64,000 nt of DNA, taken from positions 22,084,710-22,148,709 of the forward strand of contig OU862910.1 in assembly GCA_917880885.1 (NCBI GenBank). Direction: 5' to 3'. This stretch comes from Limnephilus marmoratus (taxonomy: Eukaryota > Arthropoda > Insecta > Trichoptera > Limnephilidae). Below are positions 53,138-64,000 of this stretch, piece after piece. Made by a program: the position numbers and the translations under genes. The notes under the pieces are model-generated. The model saw only the letters and a program-made list of their open reading frames with translations. It ran no database searches and was not told the origin of the DNA. Position 1 is the stretch's first letter, and each line of letters opens with the position of its first letter.

Positions 53138-54186
53138 AGCTCAGCATCAAAGTGGGACATAAGCCATTTGGATTATTTTTCAGTAGAGTGAGTTTCTTGT
53201 TTCGAATATGCCGGTATGAATATCTGAATTTTTTTTTGCTTATTCCTTGCGCATAAAGAATCACAAGCTATAAATAACATTCTATAATTTAATACTCTAA
53301 CTATTTTATTTTTAAATTTAAAAATGCCTATATCCGCTTTTGATACTAAAACGATCAATAATTGTCCGTTTTTGAAACACATGAGCCTGTAAGTGTCCGT
53401 TTTTGAAACAAAATCTTACAAAGGTCCAAGGTCCATAATACGAAATAAAAGGCTATTCAAGTTCATTTCAATGAAGTTATTTTTTTATTAATAACATAAT
53501 AATAAATTGTTACAAGTAAAATTATTCACCTTGTGATAATAATAAGCCAACTCCGGTATAAACGCAAAATAAACTCAATATTTTATTATTCAATATATTG
53601 CCATTTTCAATTCTAATTTTAATTATATTAATCAAAATGGTTTCATTAGTCTTATAAACGTAGGATTAGAGGTTCTAATCATCGTATTTACGAGTATATA
53701 AGAAAACTTCATTGAAATGAGCACAGATTTGAAATATTATTGTGGGTGAATTGACTTACTTTAACGGCTTTTCTTTTGCTCGTTTTCAATTTTCAGAGTT
53801 GGTTAGGCGTTTGCAAGCATTACTAACCTCCATTTTATCATATTTTGGTTAATTTGGTGCTGGAAAACTTCAATAAACCTCAAATTTCATCCTAAAACTG
53901 TTAACCCACGATCACATTCGGCGGTTGGTGCTTGATTGTCAAAATAACAGCCGCCATGACACTTTTTGTAACGTTTTTGTATTGAATGTCCGAGTTTGTT
54001 GCAAATGAGTTGCATGTGTCCGCTTTTGAAACAAAGTGTAAACTTTAACATGTGATTTCTTGTATTAATTGTCCGTTATCGATAGATTTTCTCAGTTATT
54101 CAGTAAGAGAATCAAACATTCAACCATAATCAATCAAAATATGCATTTTAGAAAAAGTGGCTTATGTCCCACTTTGATACTAAGCT
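53138..54186. mobile_element. TIR element with repeated TGTCCG(T/C)TTTTGAAAC motif
   Basis: Ends of about 29 bp mirror each other (AGCTCAGCATCAAAGTGGGA on the left, AGCTTAGTATCAAAGTGGGA on the right). TGTCCGTTTTTGAAAC occurs at about 53361 and 53395, and TGTCCGCTTTTGAAAC at about 54018. Partial copies lie nearby. No protein is encoded. The layout of TIRs plus a scattered internal motif recalls the nested element at 20200-22260. Confidence 0.65.
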
Positions 54187-55137
54187 CCTCATATTTAGAA
54201 TCGACATCAGCTATGTTTCGTCTTCTTTAGGTATCTTGTCACTTTTCCTTCAGGTTTCAAAAATTTCTAGAAATAGGTCATTTTATACATCCATGGTTCC
54301 AGGCAGTTGTAAAGTTGCATGATATCACATTAAATCAGTTAAAAATGTTTTTTTTCTTGTTATATCTCCGAACAAATGAAAAAGGGTATTTTTACAGAGA
54401 TAAGTTTCTAAAAATCCTTAACTTTGGACACTAATCGAAACAAATGTACACATTTTCACCGTTCGTGGTGATCAAATAACAAATTCCTGTAAAGGTCAGA
54501 CAGCCACCACAAACATCTCGCTGAACTTCCCGGAATGGGGTCATATATCGAGCCGGGCTCGTCAGCTCAACTATTTCGATTTATGGAACCTCCGGTAGTG
54601 GAATATTTAATGATTTATTCGTTCACATTGCTAAGTTTTACCAGGACACCTCGTTTATTTTGAATATTGAGAAAGATGTGCACGAAAAAAAACGATCAAA
54701 TGCTATCATAAATAATTAACAATTATTTTCGATATTGAATTATAAACAATGTTATTTTTATTTGGCACCCCACAAAAGCTCCTGCGTTTTACAAAGCATT
54801 TGCATTTCTGTAAAGAATGTCAATCATCAAACAGTATTAATAGCCTAGAGACTGTACGGTTGAAATTTAAGAATCCGACTAAGAACACAACACTCGCCGC
54901 GCCTTACGCAAAACCGTTTTCGTACGTGAAGTTTGTATACAAATCTACTTTTGTAATCGAACCGAATTAAAGCAATGCCAAAAGATGGCGCCACTTACGT
55001 AACAGCTAACACCACTTAAGTACCATTGGATTTGTAATTTTGTGAATCTCTCCGAATATGGAGAGATTGACGACAGTATGATTATCATTGTAACTGGCAG
55101 TTGTGAATAATAATACCACGCGTCTACATCATAATTA
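54187..55137. other. Unassigned stretch
   Basis: The frame at 54749-54970 has no recognised domain. Nothing else was seen. Confidence 0.4.
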
Positions 55138-55412
55138 CATAGTATAAAATGAATTCGCTCAAAATGTATGTGCGCATAGATCTTTTAAACTACGCAACGG
55201 ATTTTCATGCGGTTTTCACCAATAGATAGAGTGGTTCAAGAGGAAGGTTTATATGTATGATACATGCTTATTACATTAGAGAAAATCCGAGAAATTCAAA
55301 TATTCAATTCAGGCAGCGGGCAGCTGGCAAGCGGGCGCTGTGGATTTTATAAAGATTGGGTAATGGCGTTGTGTGTCGTTAGCCATAGCAACGTGTGGCC
55401 GGGTCTGCTAGT
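55138..55412 (+). mobile_element. Non-autonomous Helitron, copy 4
   Basis: Relative of 31555-31865: 'aaactacgcaacggatttt', 'gaggaaggtttatatgtat', ending 'ggccgggtctgctagt'. Confidence 0.8.
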
Positions 55413-56189
55413 ATTATATATGTCGTCATTGCCTGTCGCGGTTATTTTGTCCCGATGACTAGCTGTCACTGGATCCCAGTGGTTCCGAGAAAGCTTTGGT
55501 ATCCGTTTCTATCGGATTTATAAAATGGTCACCAACACCCAAACTGGGCGAAGCCGAACCAAAAGTCGCCCGCTTTGCCTCGCAAAAACCTGCGGTGTCA
55601 ATAATTAAACAATACAGTGTTTCGCGCTACCTATACGAGTTTATTTCATCAAATAGTTTCCGTGGTCAATAAGCCTCCATAAAACAAGTGACAGATGACA
55701 TGAATGAAAGATGTTTAACCTTAGAAACTAATGTAATAAAAGTTTTTTTTATTCAAGAAAAACATGATTGAGTGATTAAAGTGCTGCCAAAAGTTTCCCT
55801 TGCGTATGACCTTCAAGAACGCGTGAAAACGAACAGCAGAACTGGGAAGATAGATACCTACTATGTAGTTCTTGTGAAATTTTCATACAGTTTTCGAGTG
55901 TCTTTTGTAGCGCAAACTCAGGGATAGGCGGAAATTTAATGATGACTTTGGCAAGATATCCAAATAAAATTTAAAAAAAAATGTTTTTCTCTCGATTTAA
56001 CACCCGCGCTTTTACACTTATTTATTAGCCAGTGTAAATGTATCGATAACATCGTTTATTATTTGTTAACCGCATAACGGAAAAGAGCTTACAAATGTTT
56101 GGATTTAAAACTAGATTATAAAGAAATTTCAACAAACTGCTTATATGTTGAGAACAATTCTCCTTTCTTGAACCAACCATATTCATATA
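55413..56189. other. Unassigned stretch
   Basis: No feature recognised. Confidence 0.4.
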
Positions 56190-56382
56190 CAAAGCTATTG
56201 AAAGAATACACAATATATTTTTTCGCTTTCTTAGTTTTAAAATGGGTATTCCAGAAATATATTTAACTACAAATGACACTCAGTGATGTATTTCTTTATA
56301 AAATTTTAAATAATAGGTGCAAGTCATGATTTGTTTCAGGGCAGAAATTCAATGGCTAGCTTCAAATTAATATGCGCTGCTT

Positions 56383-56588
56383 GGTTCCATGCCAACTCAG
56401 AATGAAACCAACTCAGAAAAACCCCAGAAAGGTTATTAAAAGCTATGAAAAAATTATTTTAAAATAGTCGGTTACCCTAACCCAACTTAACCTATTTAAA
56501 CAATTTTTTATATTTTTTTATCATGATTCTTAATGACCTTTCTGAGGTGTTTCTGAGTTTGTTTCATTCTGAATTGTCCGGTCACCGT
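56383..56588. mobile_element. MITE with 7-bp TSD inside a LINE
   Basis: TIRs of about 46 bp ('actcagaatgaaaccaactc' mirrored by 'gagtttgtttcattctgaat') with GCTGCTT on both sides (56376-56382 and 56589-56595). The intact relative at 42090-42125 shows the LINE sequence continuing across the site. Confidence 0.8.
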
Positions 56589-56707
56589 GCTGCTTACCGC
56601 CCAGAATACTAAAGAGGGGAAATAGTTATGAGTCAGTGGACATTTTCAATTCATTACTAAAAGCAAACGATTGTTGCTGGGGCATTTTTATTATGCAAAA
56701 AAAAATC

Positions 56708-56930
56708 AGAGTGTGCAATTCACACGCGGTAAAAGTGAAACCTTCAGAAACCAAAGTAAACAAGATGGGAAGGCTATGAAGCACCATCGCACAAAGAGGA
56801 GACTGATTATACTATCTCATTCTCTCGCAGGCTAAATCCGATAGATTTATTTGTTTCTCTTTTTTAGTGTCGCTATTTTCCATCTCATCGAGTATCAAAT
56901 CACAACGGTGCTTAAGAAAGTTTCACTTGA
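56708..56930 (+). repeat. Repeat family X, copy 2
   Basis: Starts 'gagtgtgcaattcacacgcg' and ends 'aagaaagtttcacttgat'. It matches 28303-28495 in reverse and shares its first 35 bases and last 20 bases with 57565-57992. Confidence 0.7.
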
Positions 56931-56991
56931 TATCAATGTTATTTATTCCCATGTAAACCAAAAAAGGCATTTGTAAATAAATAAATAAAAG

Positions 56992-57564
56992 CAGATAAAA
57001 ATACTCGATCCTTTCCAATCAAACTGGAAGTAGCGAGCTTTGAATTGAACCTCTCGACTCCCTTGGGAAATGTTACTTATTTCTCTGGAGGGTTCATTGA
57101 AACTGATTTTATTGACTGGTTCTGTAAGTTTTATTCTCCCATTCCAACCGTACTTAGACTGCCTGAATTATATATGTATCAGGTCGGAGCAGCGGCGGAG
57201 CTCGCCAGCCAGTAAACTAAACTGGAGTGGGACTGTTAATAAATAAATACATCGCGGCTATGCCCTGATTGAAACGTGATGGTGATACATGATCTGGATT
57301 ACCTACTGGGCTACACTACGAGCCACTAAATTACTGTGCCTATTGTGCAAGCAAACCTTTAAAAGCCAGGCGTAATAATAATAAGGTTTTTATTCCGGCG
57401 TGGTTGTGTGGGGTGTATAAGCATCCATGCGAAAGCTCTTTTCCATAGAATATAATTTTGCTGTGGAATCTTCAGTTTTTTGTAATTAGTTGTTACAGTT
57501 AGAAGTGAATAAGAACAGTCAAATTGAATAACATGACCAGTCTTGGCACACTAAAATCGTAAAA
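56992..57564. other. Unassigned stretch
   Basis: No feature recognised. Confidence 0.4.
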
Positions 57565-57992
57565 AGAGTGTGCAATTCACACGCGATAGAAGTGAAACTA
57601 GAAAGTCGCTGGATGTCGCTTTCTTTTACCTGTTTATTTTAAAGTGGTTTGAAGATTGGATATTGATTTACAAAAACAAAAATGTTTATTTTTTTTGGAT
57701 TTCGTAGGATTCGAACCTCCGTCCGTTGGATTTCTCTGGCCGCTGAGATTTGCGACGCACTATTTCGCAGCGCTAAGGGACGCGCTCGGCGAGGCGCGAA
57801 TTTACGCATAATATTCCGAGGACCCGTAAAAAAACAAAGCGGCCAATGAGCGCAGACCTATCTTCGTTTCCGTTTTATATCTCAACCAATAGGAGCCTCG
57901 ACCGCAGTTTGAGCTTCGCAGGTGCCGTAGTGCGTCATTTCCGTTTCATCCAAATTTAAAATCACTCTAACGGGGCTAAGGAAGTTTCACTT
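57565..57992 (+). repeat. Repeat family X, longer member with tRNA-like segment
   Basis: Shares the ends of copy 2 but has a different, GC-richer middle. At about 57710-57775 the minus strand contains GAGGTTCGAATCC, a perfect B box, and CAGCGG upstream. That middle may be a SINE or tRNA-derived insert. No cloverleaf could be drawn. Confidence 0.5.
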
Positions 57993-59017
57993 CAATAATA
58001 TCTTCATATTTTTATGATTGAAATTTCTCGTGGTAATCGTGAAATGATGATTATTTTTCCGTAAATAATTTTAAATATCAAAGAGCTCAAGAAAGAACAA
58101 TAGATATTATAATGTCCTGAACAGTCCTATCACCCGAGGAAGCGAGTTTCCCATTCATCAGAGATGATTTACCGAGAGTGATTACAGACGTAACTCTATA
58201 AATCGATTATTAATCGACATTCAAATAATATTGTACCCTGCTCAATCTTTTTCCCGATACGAAAAATGTCGATTGCCACTTGAAAGCGATTTGTGTTGCG
58301 CTTACGCTGAAAGTTAAAATGCAGATTTTAGCAGTTAAAGCCTATGGCTCTCGAGCGCCTAGACAAAAGCTTTGAAGTGGTTCTGCTCGCGTGTAGAGTG
58401 TAGTGTCAATTGAGGCGTGTTCCAGATTTATTAATTGAGGCTGCCCCAGTTTCCGGTCCGGGCGTGGGAAGGACGAACGTCTCAGCCGCGAAGACAAGCG
58501 CCTTCTGCGCGCTTCACGAGTCAGTAAAAAGCTCGCTTCGCGAAAGCTCATCCTTTGTAATCTTATTGTAGGAGTTTTTATTACAATTTTCCATTCCACG
58601 AAGGTTTGGATGTGCCAAGAACATTACTAAGAAAATTATTACGGGAATGACTGCTATTATGTATTTTTTTCAGTGACAAGGTACTAATGAAATCTCTTTG
58701 TACTTTTTCCTTTCGTTTTACTTCTAACGAAAATTCTAGGTTTCTGGGCTTTTTGCTTTGTTATCCGCATTTATTTAAATTATCACTGTATTATGTACAT
58801 AATGTAACGCGTAGTACCGAAACGATTCTCAATAATAGTCATATGCCTATATGAAAACGTAATTTAGATGACCGCGGTAGTAGCGTAATTAGCGTAAGTC
58901 CGGTTATTTGCGATTCGATTCTCAGAATTTTGCATTGCTATAATAATGTTCAAAAATGGTTGTGAAAATAACCTTTTCATTTTATAATAATTATATATTG
59001 ATATTTAATTATAATTA
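57993..59017. other. Unassigned stretch with a GC-richer patch
   Basis: 58420-58560 is GC-richer and has an 85-codon basic minus-strand frame without a recognised domain. No exon can be supported. Confidence 0.4.
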
Positions 59018-59455
59018 TGTCTGATGTGGCTGACATTTTTAATTTAAATTTCGATTCATTTAAAGCCAAATTAGTCCACCACTTTTTAGATGTAAATAAT
59101 GAATGAGAAATCATTTTATTTTATTTAAATTTTCTTTTGTTTATTGTTTTTTATTGTTCTTATTTCAAAAGCATACAACGAGTAATTAAGTAAAAATTAA
59201 AGTGTTTTGATTATTTTTAATGTTTTTGTTGCTCGTAGGTATATAAATTGTTATAGGTACATACGAGTTCTCTAAAGTCATCCATGTGGAATTAGCGTTA
59301 GATGTATTCCTATTATTTTACATTGAGTTTATGCTTTATTTGTATATTTTGTAATCTTTTTTTATTTTGTGTTATACTGTTATAAATGAAATTTGTATTT
59401 TATATGTAAAAGCCCAATAGGGCATCAGTAAATAAATAAATAAAATATATACTTG
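59018..59455 (+). pseudogene. LINE C-terminal scrap and 3' end
   Basis: Reads ADIFNLNFDSFKAKL...stop, the last residues of a jockey-like LINE protein. A UTR follows, then the hairpin tail 'gcccaatagggc' and (TAAA)n at 59411-59450. Confidence 0.55.
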
Positions 59456-59477
59456 CAATATTGACGTTTATCGATCT

Positions 59478-60322
59478 TCCAATTGATTAGTCAGACATTT
59501 CCAAATACTAAGTTTTGATATAATAAGGAAGGCAATTTTCGAAAGCTTCATCATCATCATCATCACTATTGGCCCTACAACCCCTGGTGGGTCTTGGCCT
59601 CCTCAAGAGTCTTCCTACACTCATCTCGGTTTTGTGCCAGCTCTCTCCAGTTTGGAAGCTCCAAGATAGATATGTCTTTGAGGACGTTGTCGCTCTATCT
59701 TAGTCTTGGCCTTCCCAGGCTCCTACGCCCTATTGGTCTTGAGTTCAGCAGGGACTTTGGTGCTTGATGCTCGGTCATTCTCTCCCAGCCACCGAAGTCT
59801 TCCCAATTTTATAAATTTTGCGACGTTTAGCTCCATAAACAAAGTATAGAGCTCATTGTAATAACGTCTGCGCCAAAATCCATTTTCTAGAACCGGAAAA
59901 GCTTAAATTTTCGAAAGCTTACCATTACAAAATATTGTTTACATGTCGATCGTTTAGTTGATTAGTCAGATATCGCCATAAAATCAAAATTAGAGTTTGC
60001 AGTTATACATAAAAGTGTATCTCTATCTTGTACAATACTCAGATTATTCTTAAAAACCATCAACTCACTTTTAATCCAGAAAAACTTATAGTGAAATAAA
60101 CAACAAAAAAAAAATATTTTCTGGGTTAGTAGTAGGAAATTTCAAAATATCATATTGATGTACCGGTTCGTTAAGCTTCTCGGTATTATTTTATAGCATA
60201 TTTAATGCGTAAAACACAAACACGTGACATAATATTTGGTTTTTGGTGGGCATTCAAATATTGCTTTTCTCATTATTTTAAAACTTAGTATTTGGATGTC
60301 TGACTAATCAATTGGATAAAAT
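59478..60322. mobile_element. TIR element enclosing a LINE scrap and a MITE
   Basis: Arms of about 65 bp mirror each other: 'ccaattgattagtcagac' and 'ccaaatactaagttttga' on the left, with their complements at 60250-60322. A third partial arm ('gttgattagtcagatat') lies at about 59960. It encloses 59560-59810 and overlaps the small IR at 60165-60360. Confidence 0.55.
59560..59810 (-). repeat. LINE-like 3' fragment preceded by (ATC)n
   Basis: 'ggccctacaacccctggtgg' and 'gtcttggcctcctcaagagt' are a widespread arthropod repeat end, here beside an (ATC)n run at 59551-59567. Confidence 0.5.
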
Positions 60323-60360
60323 ATGCTATAAAATAACACCGGGAAGCATAACGGTCTGAT
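60165..60360. repeat. Short inverted-repeat pair
   Basis: 'ggtattattttatagcatat' at 60182-60201 is mirrored at 60326-60346. The pairing continues outward ('cgttaagcttctc' against 'gggaagcataacg'), giving ~35-bp TIRs. Confidence 0.65.
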
Positions 60361-61089
60361 ACATGACATTTGGGAATATCCTAATAGAACATAAGTACAA
60401 AACATCAATTTTTTGTTTATTTCCCTACAGATTTTTCTGCATTAAAATTGATTTGGTGGTGTTTATGAGTAATCTGAGTATTGTACCAAATAGAGGGTAC
60501 ACTTTTATGTAATGACTGGACGATAGATATGATATGCATAAAATTAATGGCGTAAAAGAGATGGTGAGCCCCAAATCCTCCTAGAATGTTAAATTCATCA
60601 ATATATGAATATAGGTCACATATAAAGGAAAATAAGAAAGGCGTCCCCAATCTTACGTACCATCTGCCCATTTGAAATAAATAAAGAAATACCGTTTATC
60701 ATTGTTGATTTCATAGCAAATATTCGGTTAACGCGAATCGAATTATTAATGTTTAAAATTCTACCAAAACCAAAACCAAATCATTTTTGTGTTGCTAGCT
60801 GCAGAAGTTCACGCGGTTAAAAATAGTAACCTCAGAACTTATGGCGTTCTCATACAAAAAATAACAAAACGTTTGTAATGCGATAGTTATGGTTTATGGC
60901 CAGTTTTGCCGTTGAACAAGTGCACTAATGAAGTCGGTCGTGTGAGAGGTAAATAGCTTGGTGATTTATGGAATGCCTCACATTGTGACCAACTCTTCCT
61001 CTATAGTCCAGTAAATGAATGCTCCAAAAGGAGGTGTAGAGTGCGTGAGCAGGGACCTAAGCGATTCTTTCAGGACTTGTTTAGGGTGC
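60361..61089. other. Unassigned stretch
   Basis: The frame at 60417-60671 (minus) shows no domain. Confidence 0.4.
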
Positions 61090-61135
61090 TTAGGGTGTGA
61101 ACATACTAAAAGTCCTGACGTCTAGGTGGTGAGCT

Positions 61136-61160
61136 AGGGGGGGGAGGGGGGGGGGGGAAG
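61136..61160 (+). repeat. G-run in the left TIR of transposon 2
   Basis: G-tracts of 8 and 12 bases separated by one A, with a matching C-run of about 20 bases at 63935-63954. The arms differ in run length. Confidence 0.9.
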
Positions 61161-61669
61161 GTCCCAATTTTCAGGTTTCCGCTTGTATCTCAAAAACGGT
61201 GCGTCGCAGAGGAAAATTTTCTGAAAATAAGTAAAAGCTTATAAAATTATCTACAACTTTTATTCTATATGTAATTTTCAAAATTCCAGCCGTTTTTGAA
61301 TTACAAGCTCCAGAAATGTAGATATTTTCGAAAAAAATCATTTTACCTCATATTTTTCATCAAACATTCCTTCATATCGTATAAAATATTCATCACACAA
61401 AGAAGTTTATTTGAAAGAAGTTATAAAAAATTTAATTCCCTTTTAGAATATATATACATATACAAATAAATCTCCAACCAGTAAATATTTAGAGCAATTT
61501 AAAGTTTTTTCGTAAAATGTCGCCATTTTCAGAAAAAGCTGTTTTTATCTTATTACTGACACACCGACGCGCAACGACGATTATGCGATGCTCTGATCGC
61601 TTTTAGTCAGACGTATGGTCAGATATGACCATTGAAACTACATTGATTTGATCATTCAAAAGCCGAGGA

Positions 61670-63361
61670 GGCATAACAGGAGCCAGAGATGTTTCGCACA
61701 ATATAGTCAGCAATTGGTTAGTTGGTATGAGCGCAACTCATGAGATCTGCACTTCCCCTGAAGAGTTTTGTGGAATCTTCTTCACGTCAAGTGAACAGCA
61801 CAAGGACCTCGGACAAGCCCACCGAAGTAGAGATACAGCAGACATTTCCAAACTCTGTCAGTGGTTTGATGCACATCCTCCCTTCCCATAAACCAGTGAA
61901 ATAATGTCAATTCCCAATGTCTTCTGTCAGCTCGTCGATAAAAATTCACGATGAAAAGGTTGCAGTTGACCCAACATTGCTGTTTAAGCGGATAAGCAAA
62001 CGATCAAGCAAACTGATAAGCAGACGATCAGATGAGGATTTGATTAAATTCTTTGAGTATAAGTTGGCCACATTTCTCTTGGCACTGTTCAATGAAAGTG
62101 GGAGTGAAAGACCACTAAATCTGTCCTGTACAGCTTATTCGAACCTACTAAAAAACTCATCTACTGCCTCAGATGAACATAGTTGTAGACGGAGGATTTA
62201 TACTCCACATGGTAATTTGGCAAAAAAATGCCTCCATTGCCACAATTTGTGATCGTTACATCACCTACGTCAACCAACACTATCCTGAATGACTCGCACT
62301 TTGGTATTTGATGGGTATTCAAACCCAGCCAACAGTACGAAATCACAAGAACAGATACGATAATACAGACTGAGAAGATCAGCTGACATCAATTTGACTT
62401 GGAACACCTGTTAAACAGGGAGATTTTTTATCCAATCCTACCAACAAAATTAACTTCATCTCCTACAGACAAAGCTTCGGGAGAATGGGACACAGACTCT
62501 TCACGCCACCGATGATGCCGATGTCCTTGTCGTTAAGACTGCTGTGGAACAAACCTTTCACAATTCTGTGACTGTCGTTGGTGAAGATGTGAACTCACTG
62601 TCCTATTGATTGCTTCCACTCCTCCCACCCAAGATATTCTGCTGCTGAAACCTGGACGAGGGAAAACCAAAACAATGACACTGTACACTCAAGAGATGCA
62701 GCACGTGGATTTGAACACACATTACATTCATTTACTGGCTGCGATACAACATCTGCAACTTTCAGGAGAAGCAAGGTGGGCTTCTAAAATTTGTACTTGG
62801 AGTCAGAAATCATCAAGCAAGCGGCAATGTTCTTTTACAACCCCTCCTCTACTCGCGACGAGGTTGAAGAGGCTGGAAATAAATGTTTCCTTAGATGGTA
62901 TGCGGCGCCAACAAGACAGAGCTCCCTTAACCAGTACCGCTTCCAGTCGTTCACAAGGTCGATGGACCTAATATGTGGTACCTAATAAGTGGGAAAATAT
63001 GAAGCCTGACATCAGCTCCCTTCCTCCAACAGAGAGCGCAGCTAAATAGCTTCCCAGTCCACCGATTGAGCTGCCCCCTGAAGAATGGGGGTGGAATCAT
63101 GAAGGAGAGACCCTGTTGCCAATTAAAACAGAAGATCCACCAGCATCGGAGTTCCTTCTGAATATGATATTTTGCCGCTGCACCAAGGATTGTGCAATTG
63201 GCAAATGTGGATGCCGAAAAGCAATGCTGACCTGTTCTACAGCGTGCCTCCACTGCCAAGGGAGATGCCTCAATAGCGTTGCCGAGGACGACGATGAAGA
63301 CAACGTAGAGCCTATTCAGCAAGAGCTGATAACAATGAGGTTTATAATTTTATCTGCTTGA
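61670..63361 (+). pseudogene. Decayed nuclease-type gene of long-TIR transposon 2
   Basis: Fragments in order across frames. At about 61730: WLVGMSATHEICTSPEEF, then HPPFP. 61950-62130: KVAVDPTLLFKRISKRS, then DEDLIKFFEYKLATFLLALF. At 62298: TLVFDGYSNPANSTKSQEQ. At about 62566: VTVVGEDVN. At 62728: HSFTGCDTTSATFRRSK. From 63065: EEWGWNHEGETLLPIKTEDP, then CRCTKDCAIGKCGCRKAMLTC and an acidic end at 63361. This parallels 17813-19675 landmark for landmark. Many stops and shifts make it non-functional. Confidence 0.75.
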
Positions 63362-63534
63362 TGTAACGAAATATTATAAAATTATCATGACATAATTATC
63401 ATTATCATTATAAAACACAATTTGAATTTTTTTTTTAGTAATATGATTTTTGTCTACTTTATTTAATAACTGGCTTTAAAGTGTGGTCACACATATTTAT
63501 TAGGTGAACGAACAAAAGCTGTGGGTTAGTAGGT

Positions 63535-64000
63535 AATAGGATTACAACAGCTTTTTCTGAAAATGACGACATTTTACGAAAAAACTTTAAATAGCTATAA
63601 ATATTTCCTGGTTGGAGATTTATGTGCGTATGTATATATATTCTAAAAGGGAATTAAATTCTTTACAACTTCTTCCAACAAAATTTCTATGTGTGATGAA
63701 TATTTTAGACGATATGAAGAGGAATGTTTGATGAAAAATATGAGTTAAAATGATTTTTTTCGAAAATATCTACATTTGTGGAGCGTGTAACTCAAAAACA
63801 GCTGGGATTTAGAAAATTACATAAACAATAAAAGTTGTAGACAATTTTATTAGCTTTTACTTATTCTTAAAAAATTTTCCTCTGCGACGCACCGTTTTTG
63901 AGATACAAGCAGAAACCTGAAAATTGGGACCTTCCCCCCCCCCCCCCCCCCCCTAGCTCACCACCTAGACGTCAGGACTTTTAGTATGTTCACACCCTAA
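63535..64000. repeat. Right TIR arm of long-TIR transposon 2
   Basis: Inverted copy of 61090-61556, including the C-run and 'ctagctcaccacctagacg'. Confidence 0.9.

Larger units (their letters stand above)
56190..56991 (+). pseudogene. Degenerate LINE C-terminus and tail, with two insertions
   Basis: Parallels 41843-42220: 'aaagctattgaaagaataca', 'aaaatgggtattccag', and 'gcccagaatactaa'. The LINE 3' tail (hairpin, then TAAATAAA) is at 56950-56991. A MITE (56383-56588) and repeat X (56708-56930) lie within it. Coding is destroyed. Confidence 0.7.
61090..64000 (+). mobile_element. Long-TIR transposon 2 (Academ-like), cut by the window end
   Basis: TIR arms of about 470 bp (61090-61556 and 63535-64000) mirror each other, beginning TTAGGGTGTGAACATAC. 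Near each end is a long G/C run (61136-61160 and 63935-63952). The interior holds a decayed gene with the same landmarks as transposon 1. The right end coincides with the window edge, so the TSD cannot be read. Confidence 0.85.

Noticed and set aside
58342..58599. Basic 85-codon minus-strand frame
   Set aside because: Arginine/serine-rich composition in a GC-richer patch with no domain or splice signals.
1..64000. CRISPR arrays, operons, bacterial promoters
   Set aside because: The repeats present are tandem, inverted or dispersed eukaryotic elements. No regular repeat-spacer array or clustered genes were seen.

Overview
The window is AT-rich genomic DNA from a eukaryote, almost certainly an arthropod and most likely an insect. 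It is built mostly of nested transposable elements: non-LTR retrotransposons whose 3' ends carry a short GCCC/GGGC-type hairpin followed by (TAAA)n, Helitrons ending in CTAGT, hAT elements, tRNA-headed SINEs, and many short inverted-repeat elements. No prokaryotic operon, ribosome-binding site, rRNA or CRISPR array was seen. The only host coding sequence I can support is one 164-bp internal exon at 22972-23135 (+). It encodes the part of a kinesin-3 motor domain that ends at the P-loop, best matching the KIF13/Khc-73 type. If that gene is intact, most of the 64 kb is probably intron of that one gene.

Layout. 1-2985: a dispersed repeat, split by a tRNA-headed SINE and by a hAT element with a perfect 8-bp target-site duplication (TSD); the unsplit version lies at 48.4-48.8 kb. 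3.6-5.05 kb: a terminal-inverted-repeat (TIR) element carrying a SINE, which itself carries a palindromic element with a tRNA-like core. 5.4-11 kb: SINE fragments, a short foldback element, and an inverted pair with hammerhead-like cores. 11.04-16.8 kb: Helitron-like DNA split by a young Ty3/Gypsy retrotransposon on the minus strand (identical 275-bp LTRs, polyprotein broken once by a frameshift). 17.18-22.55 kb: a 5.4-kb transposon with ~550-bp TIRs and a decayed gene with FEN1/XPG-like nuclease motifs; its right TIR is split by a 2.06-kb element full of a repeated 10-bp motif. 22.97 kb: the kinesin exon. 26.4-28.2 kb: an R2/R4-type LINE fragment between two 375-bp direct repeats. 29-31.3 kb: a CR1/L2-type LINE end, a foldback element, and a second R4-like piece.

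35.19-40.28 kb: a second long-TIR transposon, inserted in a LINE and itself carrying another LINE. 41.8-42.7 kb: a LINE split by a second tRNA-bearing palindrome, here with a full tRNA cloverleaf. 44.3-49.5 kb: a hAT element with a nested LINE piece, and two Helitrons. 52.3-54.2 kb: a SINE head, a foldback element, and a TIR element with repeated motifs. 55.1-60.4 kb: a Helitron, LINE ends, and small inverted-repeat elements. 61.09-64.0 kb: a third long-TIR transposon, running to the window end.

The strongest candidate for an under-described system is the set of three long-TIR transposons at 17.2, 35.2 and 61.1 kb. Two have 3-bp TSDs and termini that read TA(G/C)TCCA. The remnants together show an N-terminal zinc motif, a PIN/FEN1/XPG-like nuclease core (FDG, EDVD, GCDTTS), an EWGW segment and a CXC-type cysteine-rich tail. 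This fits Academ-type DNA transposons, but I name that superfamily from memory of its features, not from a search.
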